A DNA stretch of 5,152 nucleotides from an uncultured Lachnospiraceae bacterium (GTDB taxonomy: Bacteria; Bacillota; Clostridia; Lachnospirales; Lachnospiraceae). Position 1 is the stretch's first letter, and each line of letters begins with the position of its first letter. The notes under the pieces are model-generated. The model saw only the letters and a program-made list of their open reading frames with translations. It was not told the DNA's origin and made no database searches. Position numbers and translations under genes: made by a program. Of the stretch, positions 1-5,152 are shown piece after piece. The DNA is taken from positions 1 through 5,152 of the forward strand of contig CACZPX010000024.1 in the NCBI GenBank assembly GCA_902783095.1, written 5' to 3'.

Positions 1-410
1 AAAATGCCCATCCGCGCGCCCATCACGCCGCCGTGAAAGCCCAGGTGCACCGACATCAGCACGTAGCCCCAGTAGGCGCCGATCATATGCAGCATCCGTC
101 CGATGGCGGTGCCGCCGGAGATCCCCAAAAAGGTCAGCGCATGCTTGGAGATCAGGACGCCGCTTACGGCCATGAGCACCATGTCCAAAAGCAGCAGCAG
201 GTCGATCACGGTGTTGACCGTGCGCACGGCGCTGTAAGGGCCCCTGCGCAGCGTCTTAAACCAGGCCCGGTTCAGCACGTGGTGGGTGGTAAACAGCGCC
301 AGCATGGCAAGCCCGCCAAACTCGTGCAGCGTCTCGCTGATCAGGCTGTAGGCCATCAGAAACGGCAGCAGCACCACCATCAGGATATCCACGATCATTC
401 TCTTGCTCAT
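1..410 (-). CDS. DUF4405-family integral membrane protein, likely b-type cytochrome (3' end outside window)
   Basis: The ATG is at 408-410 and the frame stays open to the window edge, giving 136 complete codons and no stop; the C-terminus is unseen. My translation starts MSKRMIVDILMVVLLPF. Hydrophobic helices lie at about residues 5-24, 28-47, 64-88 and 106-126. Segment 28-51 (LHEFGGLAMLALFTTHHVLN and onward) reads like the DUF4405 domain, with a histidine at the helix start and a His pair near its end. H29 and H43 are 14 apart, and H108 and H122 are also 14 apart, with H44 and H126 adjacent. This is the spacing by which cytochrome b proteins hold two hemes between two helices. Heme binding and an electron-transfer role are inference; no substrate can be named. 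The gene starts 10 nt after recN, so it is probably co-transcribed. Membrane location is firm, family assignment fairly firm, function open. Confidence 0.82.
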   Translation of the reverse strand, partial: MSKRMIVDILMVVLLPFLMAYSLISETLHEFGGLAMLALFTTHHVLNRAWFKTLRRGPYSAVRTVNTVIDLLLLLDMVLMAVSGVLISKHALTFLGISGGTAIGRMLHMIGAYWGYVLMSVHLGFHGGVMGARMGI

Positions 411-416
411 TACAGT

Positions 417-422
417 TCCCTC
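417..422 (-). promoter_or_regulatory. Ribosome binding site of the DUF4405 gene, overlapping the recN stop codon
   Basis: On the minus strand the junction reads TGAGGGAACTGTA-ATG. GAGGGA shares its GA with the recN TGA stop (421-423) and sits 6 nt before the ATG at 408-410 (7 nt counting from GAGGG). A ribosome ending recN would stand on this site, which favours translational coupling. It also supports the chosen start of the membrane protein. Confidence 0.6.
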
Positions 423-2106
423 AGTCCGGCTGCTTCCGCTGCTTTACGCGTTCCGCGAGCAGCTTCATCTCCCGCGCGTTCTCCCGCACGCGGTCTGTGA
501 TCTCGGCGCCGCCCAAAAGGCGCGCCAGTTCGTCTACGGTCTGCTCTTCGGACAGCCTGGTCACCCGGGTGTGCGTCCGGTTGTTGTCCGCGCTCTTTTC
601 AATGCAGAAGTGCGCATCCGCCATCGCGGCGATCTGCGGCAGATGGGTGATGCAGATCACCTGCGCGTGCGCCGCGATCACGTTCAGCTTCTGTGATACC
701 AGCTGCGCCGTCCGCCCGGAGATGCCCGCGTCGATCTCGTCAAAGATCAGCGTGGGGGTATCGTCGCGGTCCGACAGCACGGCCTTGATGCCCAGCATGA
801 TGCGGGAGAGCTCGCCGCCGCTCGCCACTTCCGAAAGGGGCTTTAAGTCCTCCCCGGGGTTTAAGGCGATCAGAAACGACGCCTCGTCCGCGCCGAGCGC
901 CGTGTACTCCGGCAGGCTCTGCAGGTCCACCTCAAAGCGGGTGTCCAGAAAGTTCAGATCCCGCAGGGTGTCGGTGATGGCCTGTGTCAGACCGGGGATC
1001 GCCTCCCGCCGTCTTTTCCGCAGCGCCTCGCAGGCGCCGGCCAGCGCCGTCTCCGCCTCCATCAGCGCTTCGCGCGCCTCCGCCTGACGCTCGTCAAAGT
1101 GCTCCAGCTCGTCTATCCGCGCCTCCCGCTTTGCAAGCGCCGCCTGCAGCGCCTCGTAGCCGCTGCCGTATTTCTGCTCCAGATGGTTGATCTCGTCCAG
1201 CCGGTCCGAGATGCGGTCGTAGTCCTCCGGATCGTAGCGCAGCGAGCGCGCGTAGTCCTCCGCGTCCCTGCAGATCCCGGAGATCAAATCCTCCGCCGTC
1301 TCCAGGCTCTCCAGCAGCCCGCGCAGGCTTTCGTCGTAGGCCACCGCGTCCCGCGCGGCTTTCACCGCCCGGTCCAGCCGGTCGGCGGCGCAGTCCTGAC
1401 TCTCGGACAGCTCTTTCAGCATGGACGAGACGGATGCCGCCAGCCTGGCGCTGTTGCGGTAGCGCTTAAAGGTCTCGGAAAGCTCTTCCTTTTCGCCCTT
1501 TGCCACCGCCGCGGTCCGCAGTTCGTTGGCCTCGTAGCGCAGGAAATCCAGCTCGCGGGCGCGGGCTTCCGCATCCGTCAGAAAAGCCTTTAAGGCCTCT
1601 TCCCGCTTTTTGTAGGTCCGGTACAGCACGGCGGTCTGCTCCAAAAGCGCCGCGTCGTCGGCGTACCGGTCCAGGATCTCCAGGTGCTTCTTCTTATGCG
1701 TCAGAGACTGGTGCTCGTGCTGCCCGTGGATGTCGATCAGCAGTTCCGCCGCGGCCTTTACGCGCGCGGCCGTCACCGTCTCGTCGTTGATCTTGTGGAT
1801 GCTCCTCGTCCCCGTGATCTTCCGTGACAGGATGATGCTGTCAAAATCGGTGTCGATGTCCAGGTCCTTCAGGGCCTGCTTTTTTTCCTCGGAATCGACC
1901 GAGAACAGCAGCTCGATATAGGCGCTGTCTCCGTCTTTGCCGATCACGTCGGTCTTTAGGCGGCTTCCGAGGGCCGCGTTCACCGAGTCGATCAGGATGG
2001 ATTTTCCGGCGCCCGTCTCACCCGTCAGGATGTTCAGGCCGCTGCCGAAATCCACGTCGGCCTCGTCGATCAGTGCAAAATTCTTTACGTGAAGATTGAC
2101 CAGCAT
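421..2106 (-). CDS. recN: DNA repair ATPase RecN
   Basis: RecN is an SMC-like ABC ATPase that helps repair DNA double-strand breaks by recombination, acting on DNA in the cytoplasm. The protein is 561 residues, the usual family length (about 550-575). The N-terminal half of the ATPase head has Walker A GETGAGKS (29-36) and a Q-loop region DIHGQHEHQ (125-133, Q129). Residues from about 150 to 370 are rich in charged heptad-like sequence, the expected coiled-coil arms. The C-terminal half of the head has the ABC signature ASGGELSR (428-435), Walker B LIFDEID (453-459, catalytic E457) and the H-loop ITHLPQ (H488). All ATPase elements are present, so the gene looks intact. The ATG at 2104-2106 is preceded by AGAGGGG and starts the motif MLVNLHVKNFALID, the normal RecN beginning. 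It lies 10 nt after nadK. No argR is found between them, unlike many Bacillota. Confidence 0.97.
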   Translation of the reverse strand: MLVNLHVKNFALIDEADVDFGSGLNILTGETGAGKSILIDSVNAALGSRLKTDVIGKDGDSAYIELLFSVDSEEKKQALKDLDIDTDFDSIILSRKITGTRSIHKINDETVTAARVKAAAELLIDIHGQHEHQSLTHKKKHLEILDRYADDAALLEQTAVLYRTYKKREEALKAFLTDAEARARELDFLRYEANELRTAAVAKGEKEELSETFKRYRNSARLAASVSSMLKELSESQDCAADRLDRAVKAARDAVAYDESLRGLLESLETAEDLISGICRDAEDYARSLRYDPEDYDRISDRLDEINHLEQKYGSGYEALQAALAKREARIDELEHFDERQAEAREALMEAETALAGACEALRKRRREAIPGLTQAITDTLRDLNFLDTRFEVDLQSLPEYTALGADEASFLIALNPGEDLKPLSEVASGGELSRIMLGIKAVLSDRDDTPTLIFDEIDAGISGRTAQLVSQKLNVIAAHAQVICITHLPQIAAMADAHFCIEKSADNNRTHTRVTRLSEEQTVDELARLLGGAEITDRVRENAREMKLLAERVKQRKQPD

Positions 2107-2111
2107 TGGTT

Positions 2112-2118
2112 CCCCTCT
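2112..2118 (-). promoter_or_regulatory. Ribosome binding site of recN, overlapping the nadK stop codon
   Basis: The minus strand reads TAGAGGGGAACCA-ATG. The AG of the nadK stop codon TAG (2117-2119) begins the purine run AGAGGGG, 5 nt before the recN ATG at 2104-2106. The layout nearly repeats that of the recN/DUF4405 junction, including a 10-nt gap and the word GGGAAC. Confidence 0.6.
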
Positions 2119-2962
2119 AAATCGTCATCTTCTTCTTTAACGTATCCAGAAAGCTCCGGTTGGACAGCTTTAAGATGCGCGTCATCTCCGGTGCCCGCAC
2201 GATGTCGATCCGGTCGCCCGGCTCCAGCTGCACGTTGGAATCTCCGTCAAAATAGGCGCAGTATTCCAGAGAAAGATCCGGATCGTCGTTGTTGTCCGTG
2301 ATCTCCAGGTCGATGCTGTCCCCGGCGGACAGGACCAGGCTGCGGTTGTTCAGGGAATGCGGCGCGATGGGCGTCACCAGAAAGAGCTCCGCGGTGGGTT
2401 CCACGATGGGGCCGCCGCAGGACAGATTGTAGGCCGTAGAGCCGGTGGGCGTGCTGATGATGATGCCGTCCGCCCGGTACCGGTACAGCAGGTCGCCGTT
2501 GACGTGCAGCCCGAAGTTGATGGTCTTTAGGGACCGGCTGCGGGTGACCGTGATGTCGTTCAGGGCCAGATCTTCCGCGATCACCTTGCCGCCCCGCCGC
2601 ACGGTGCCGTGCAGCATGATGCGCTCCTCGATCACGTAGCGCCCCGCGAGCACCTGCTCGATGATGTCCTTGGCGCTGTCCTTGTCGCCCTCGGTCAGGT
2701 AGCCCAGATGGCCCAGATTGATGCCCAGGATGGGGATGCCCTTGTTCTTTAACCGGCGGGCCGCACGCAGCAGCGTGCCGTCGCCGCCGAGTACGATCAG
2801 GCAGTCGGTACCGTCGGGGATCTGCGCGCCGAAGCCGCTCCCCAGGCCGGCCAGCTCGTCGGCCACGGCACCGCCCTTGCTCTCGATAAAGCGCTTTAAG
2901 GCCGCCGCTTCGGAATGGTCCCGGTCCTTCATCTCATTGGATGCGATAAAAAAGCGTTTCAC
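2117..2962 (-). CDS. nadK: NAD kinase (ATP/polyphosphate-dependent NAD phosphorylation)
   Basis: NadK phosphorylates NAD+ to NADP+ in the cytoplasm and is the only known bacterial route to NADP(H). The protein is 281 residues, normal for bacterial NadK. Visible motifs are GGDGT (59-63, with D61 the conserved catalytic/nucleotide-site Asp), GINLGHLGYLTEGD (80-93) and ALND (132-135). The latter carries Asp where the classical NE motif has Glu, which I recall as common in Clostridia. The glycine-rich NAD site ADGIIISTPTGSTAYNLSCG lies at 164-183, followed by GGPIVEP, and YFDGD is at 237-241. The start is GTG (2960-2962). It is chosen because GGGAGG lies 8 nt upstream and because it gives MKRFFIASN, a typical first beta strand; the next ATG (codon 11) would remove that strand. 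The gene begins 3 nt after the tlyA stop and is probably coupled to it. The NADPH made downstream of it is used by the second step of the DXP pathway, a plausible but unproven link to dxs. Confidence 0.97.
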   Translation of the reverse strand: MKRFFIASNEMKDRDHSEAAALKRFIESKGGAVADELAGLGSGFGAQIPDGTDCLIVLGGDGTLLRAARRLKNKGIPILGINLGHLGYLTEGDKDSAKDIIEQVLAGRYVIEERIMLHGTVRRGGKVIAEDLALNDITVTRSRSLKTINFGLHVNGDLLYRYRADGIIISTPTGSTAYNLSCGGPIVEPTAELFLVTPIAPHSLNNRSLVLSAGDSIDLEITDNNDDPDLSLEYCAYFDGDSNVQLEPGDRIDIVRAPEMTRILKLSNRSFLDTLKKKMTI

Positions 2963-2965
2963 AGT

Positions 2966-3781
2966 TTATGCCTCCCGTCTGTCCAGGGCGGCGTGCGCCT
3001 CTTCCACCACGCGCGCGGGATCGGTCGCCGCCGCTTCCGCCGGACGGTCTTTGGTCAGATACAGCAGATATTCGATGTTGCCCTCCGGTCCCTTGACCGG
3101 CGAGTAGGTCAGCCCCAGCGGATACAGGGCGTTCTCCGCGCAGAAGGCCAGCACCGCCTCGATCACTTCGCGGTGTACGGCCGGGTCCCGGACCACGCCC
3201 TTTTTGCCCACCTTTTCGCGGCCCGCCTCAAACTGCGGTTTGATCAGCGCCGCGATCCGGCCGGTCTCATTCAGACAGTCCTTTACCGCCGGCAGGATCT
3301 TTGCCAGCGAGATGAACGATACGTCGATGGAGGAAAAGTCCGGCCGCACCCCGCCCAGCTGTTCCGGCGTGAGGTACCTGGCGTTGGTCTTTTCCATGCA
3401 GACGACGCGTTCGTCCGTGCGCAGCGACCAGTCCAGCTGGCCGTGTCCCACGTCCACCGCGAACACACGGACCGCTCCCTCCTGCAGCATGCAGTCGGTA
3501 AAGCCGCCTGTGGACGCGCCGATGTCCATGCAGACAAGTCCCTTTAAGTCCAGACCAAACGTGTCGACAGCCTTTTTGAGCTTCAGGCCGCCGCGGCTCA
3601 CGTAGGGAAGCGGGTCACCGCGCCACTCGATCTGCACGTCCGGCGCAAACAGCGAGCCGGCCTTGTCCTCTTTCTGGCCGTTCACATAGATCTCTCCGGC
3701 CATGATGCGGCGCTTTGCCTGCTCGCGCGAGGCGGCCAGGCCGCGGGCCGTCACCAGGCTGTCCAGCCGTTCCCTGCTCAT
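2966..3781 (-). CDS. tlyA: TlyA-family rRNA 2'-O-methyltransferase (often annotated as hemolysin A)
   Basis: TlyA uses S-adenosylmethionine to methylate ribose 2'-OH groups: 23S C1920, and in some subtypes also 16S C1409 (E. coli numbering). This affects sensitivity to capreomycin and viomycin. The protein is 271 residues. An S4 RNA-binding domain fills about residues 1-60 (MSRERLDSLV, then SREQAKRRIMAGEIYVNG). The FtsJ-like Rossmann domain follows, with SRGGLKL (62-68) and the SAM motif DIGASTGGFTD (86-96). The catalytic tetrad can be read as K67, D153, K181 and E237, matching K69-D154-K182-E238 of Mycobacterium tuberculosis TlyA. The ATG at 3779-3781 overlaps the dxs stop as ATGA and follows a perfect AAGGAGGT. 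The frame stays open further upstream inside dxs, but the S4 domain begins exactly at this ATG. Hemolysin naming is historical. The N-terminus is about as long as that of the M. tuberculosis protein, but I cannot assign the subtype with confidence. Confidence 0.96.
   Translation of the reverse strand: MSRERLDSLVTARGLAASREQAKRRIMAGEIYVNGQKEDKAGSLFAPDVQIEWRGDPLPYVSRGGLKLKKAVDTFGLDLKGLVCMDIGASTGGFTDCMLQEGAVRVFAVDVGHGQLDWSLRTDERVVCMEKTNARYLTPEQLGGVRPDFSSIDVSFISLAKILPAVKDCLNETGRIAALIKPQFEAGREKVGKKGVVRDPAVHREVIEAVLAFCAENALYPLGLTYSPVKGPEGNIEYLLYLTKDRPAEAAATDPARVVEEAHAALDRREA
2971..2976 (-). promoter_or_regulatory. Ribosome binding site that decides the GTG start of nadK
   Basis: GGGAGG lies inside the last codons of tlyA, 8 nt before the GTG at 2960-2962. 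The minus strand reads GGGAGGCATAAACT-GTG, in which TAA (2966-2968) is the tlyA stop. No ATG at comparable distance competes, so GTG is the best start. Confidence 0.7.
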
Positions 3782-5152
3782 GCGCGGACCTCCTTCCAGG
3801 CGGCGAGCACCCGTTCGGTCACGGTCTCCGCGTCGAGTCCCAGGTTCTTGCGCAGCTGCGTCTGGGAGCCGTGCTCCACGTAGCAGTCCGGAATGGAGAC
3901 GTTCAGCACCTTGACGCCCGCGCCGCACTCGGCCAGGATCTCGCTCACGTGTTCGCCGAAACCGCCGGAGCGCACGTTCTCTTCCATCGTCACGATCAGC
4001 CGGTGCCGCTCCGGCAGGGAAGCGATCATGGCGCGGTCGACAGGCGCCGTAAAGCGCGCGTTCACAAGGGTCACGAACAGGCCCTCCCGTTTTAAGGCGT
4101 CCCGCACCGCGTCCGCCGTCTCCACCATGCTGCCAACGGCCAGCAGGGCGACGTCCTTTTCGGCGAACAGCGTCTCGGAGACGCCGGGCTCTATCTTTTC
4201 GCATACGCCGGTAAAACCGGTATAGGAAGCGCCGCGCGGCACACGGATGGCAAACGGCGCGTCAAAGTCTTTGGAAAATATCACGGCCTGCACGAACTCC
4301 TCCGCGTTCTTGGGCGCGAAGACCGTCATCCCCGGGATGGTGGACAGATAGGACAGGTCCAGGATCCCCTGGTGGGTCTCCCCGTCCGCGCCGACCACGC
4401 CCGCCCTGCTGATGACGAAGGTCACCGGCAGCTTCTGCAGGCAGACGTCGTGGATGATCTGGTCGTAGGCGCGCTGCAGAAACGACGAGTAGACGCACAC
4501 GTAGGGGTGCAGGCCCCCGGCGGCCAGGCCGCCTGCAAAGGTGACCGCGTGTTCCTCCGCGATCCCCACGTCAAAAAAGCGCCTGGGGTAGAGCCTGGCA
4601 AATTTGGCCAGCCCCACGCCGTCCGCCATGGCCGCCGTGATCCCGACGATGCGGGTATCTTCCTCCGCCAGGCTGCAGATCGTATCGGAAAACAGCTTGT
4701 CGTACGTCGGTGTCTTCGGCCTGTCCTTCGGCTTGCCCGTGATCAGGTCGAACGGACCGATCCCGTGATAGAAGGCGGGGTTTTTCTCCGCCGGCGCGTA
4801 GCCGTCTCCCTTTTTGGTCATCACGTGCACCACCACGGCGCGGTTCAGACGCTTCGCGTTGCGGAATGCGCCCAAAAGCGCGTGGATGTCCCGTCCGTCG
4901 TACGGTCCCAGGTAGGTGAGGCCGATGTTTTCAAAGAACATGCCGGGGATGATCAGCTGCTTCAGGCTGCTCTTGGTGGTGCGCACCGCACGCACCAGGC
5001 CGCGGCCCACCACGGGGACCTTTTCCAGCCTGTCCGCCACGTTCTCCTTTAAGGCGTTGTATTTCTGCGCCGACCGGATGTTGTTCATCATGCGGGAGAC
5101 CCCGCCGATGTTCTCCGAGATCGACATGTTGTTGTCATTTAAAACGATGATG
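3778..5152 (-). CDS. dxs: 1-deoxy-D-xylulose-5-phosphate synthase, C-terminal three quarters (5' end outside window)
   Basis: DXS is a cytoplasmic thiamine-diphosphate enzyme that condenses pyruvate with glyceraldehyde 3-phosphate, the first step of the MEP isoprenoid pathway; its product also feeds thiamine and pyridoxal synthesis. The frame runs to the window edge. The eight codons before the ATG at 5125-5127 read IIVLNDNN, the conserved metal/ThDP motif, so that ATG is internal. About 457 residues are visible; against about 620 for the family, some 170 are missing. Counting that Met as 1: HVMTKKGDGYAPAE (101-114), H121 (E. coli H299), GIAEEHAVTFAGG (188-200) with catalytic E191 (E370), R219 (R398), R241 (R420), D248 (D427), H252 (H431) and R298 (R478). 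The transketolase pyrimidine domain spans about 140-300 and the C-terminal domain about 320-440. Oddities are DGRD for the usual DGHD (77-80), SRAG for DRAG (240-243) and RFTAPVD for RFxKPxD (358-364). Core catalytic residues are intact. Confidence 0.97.
   Translation of the reverse strand, partial: IIVLNDNNMSISENIGGVSRMMNNIRSAQKYNALKENVADRLEKVPVVGRGLVRAVRTTKSSLKQLIIPGMFFENIGLTYLGPYDGRDIHALLGAFRNAKRLNRAVVVHVMTKKGDGYAPAEKNPAFYHGIGPFDLITGKPKDRPKTPTYDKLFSDTICSLAEEDTRIVGITAAMADGVGLAKFARLYPRRFFDVGIAEEHAVTFAGGLAAGGLHPYVCVYSSFLQRAYDQIIHDVCLQKLPVTFVISRAGVVGADGETHQGILDLSYLSTIPGMTVFAPKNAEEFVQAVIFSKDFDAPFAIRVPRGASYTGFTGVCEKIEPGVSETLFAEKDVALLAVGSMVETADAVRDALKREGLFVTLVNARFTAPVDRAMIASLPERHRLIVTMEENVRSGGFGEHVSEILAECGAGVKVLNVSIPDCYVEHGSQTQLRKNLGLDAETVTERVLAAWKEVRA
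3788..3795 (-). promoter_or_regulatory. Ribosome binding site of tlyA inside the end of dxs
   Basis: AAGGAGGT is a full match to the anti-Shine-Dalgarno sequence, 6 nt before the ATG at 3779-3781 (7 nt from GGAGG). It is written in the dxs codons for the final residues W-K-E-V-R-A, so the last stretch of DXS doubles as the tlyA initiation region. It is the strongest such site in the window and rejects longer upstream starts for tlyA. Confidence 0.8.

Larger units (their letters stand above)
1..5152 (-). other. Single co-directional operon segment: dxs-tlyA-nadK-recN-DUF4405 gene
   Basis: All five genes are on one strand with junctions of -4, 3, 10 and 10 nt. Each downstream gene has its ribosome binding site inside, or overlapping the stop of, the gene before it. 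There is no room for an internal terminator, and no intergenic space for a promoter; internal promoters within coding sequence cannot be excluded by eye. The promoter should lie upstream of dxs (beyond position 5152), and the transcript continues past position 1. In related Bacillota this cluster usually begins with xseA-xseB-ispA; those genes would be expected beyond the right edge, which is a prediction. Confidence 0.8.

Noticed and set aside
2915..3547. Long plus-strand open frames opposite tlyA, dxs (4372-5052), recN (497-1087, 1099-1593) and the DUF4405 gene (33-500).
   Set aside because: They are antisense shadows of G+C-rich genes, with Arg/Ala/His/Gln-rich low-complexity translations, no recognisable motifs and no own ribosome sites. 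Each overlaps a gene with clear family motifs.
2966..4204. A longer 412-codon version of tlyA starting at 4202-4204 inside dxs.
   Set aside because: The extra 141 residues are arginine/glycine-rich out-of-frame translation of dxs. The S4 domain and a perfect ribosome site place the start at 3779-3781.
4207..4221. Inverted repeat CCGGT-AAA-ACCGG, a possible hairpin or operator.
   Set aside because: It lies inside dxs and encodes T-G-F-T-G. It is short, with a 3-nt loop and no T run, so coding constraint explains it.
841..5052. Recurrent TTA-AAG as possible slippery sites for programmed frameshifting.
   Set aside because: Most are preceded by C or G, so the X XXY YYZ pattern is not met. No overlapping frame offers a sensible extension, and every gene is intact in its own frame.
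3778..5127. The ATG at 5125-5127 as the true start of dxs.
   Set aside because: Upstream codons encode IIVLNDNN, a conserved internal DXS motif, and the thiamine-binding N-terminal part is otherwise missing. The gene simply runs off the window.
1..5152. A hidden defence, toxin-antitoxin, mobile or other novel multi-gene system.
   Set aside because: Over 99% of the window is coding sequence for recognisable housekeeping proteins plus one membrane protein. There are no direct-repeat arrays, transposase motifs, tRNA-like folds or integration sites that I can see.

Overview
This window is a tightly packed block of bacterial housekeeping genes, all on the minus strand. Read in transcription order (right to left) it holds dxs (5' end outside the window), tlyA, nadK, recN and a DUF4405-type membrane protein (3' end outside the window). 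No gap exceeds 10 bases. The junctions are an ATGA overlap (dxs/tlyA), 3 nt (tlyA/nadK), 10 nt (nadK/recN) and 10 nt (recN/DUF4405). Every start has a G-rich Shine-Dalgarno sequence embedded in the end of the preceding gene. This indicates one polycistronic unit whose promoter and terminator both lie outside the window.

Organism: the gene order dxs-tlyA-nadK-(argR)-recN is typical of Clostridia and other Bacillota. The DXS and NadK wording (for example NDNNMSISENIGG in DXS, ALND in NadK) resembles Lachnospiraceae-like Clostridia. The base composition is high for that group, roughly 60% G+C by eye. Family-level placement is inference from memory of these protein families, not a search result. 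Two expected neighbours are missing: argR does not stand between nadK and recN, and the gene after recN is a membrane protein rather than a sporulation gene.

Layout: positions 1-410 carry the start of a four-helix (or longer) integral membrane protein with two H-x13-H helices, the spacing of bis-heme b cytochromes. Positions 421-2106 carry recN (SMC-like DNA repair ATPase), 2117-2962 nadK (NAD kinase, GTG start), 2966-3781 tlyA (rRNA 2'-O-methyltransferase) and 3778-5152 the C-terminal three quarters of dxs (DXP synthase).

How the genes fit together: DXS makes 1-deoxyxylulose 5-phosphate for isoprenoid and thiamine/pyridoxal synthesis, and NadK makes the NADP(H) pool that the following DXP step consumes. 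TlyA modifies rRNA and RecN repairs double-strand breaks. They share a conserved operon rather than a single pathway. I found no CRISPR array, mobile element, RNA gene or defence system. The items most worth a second look are the bis-heme pattern in the DUF4405 protein, a strict context rule for rare leucine codons across the whole window, and several substitutions in conserved DXS motifs.
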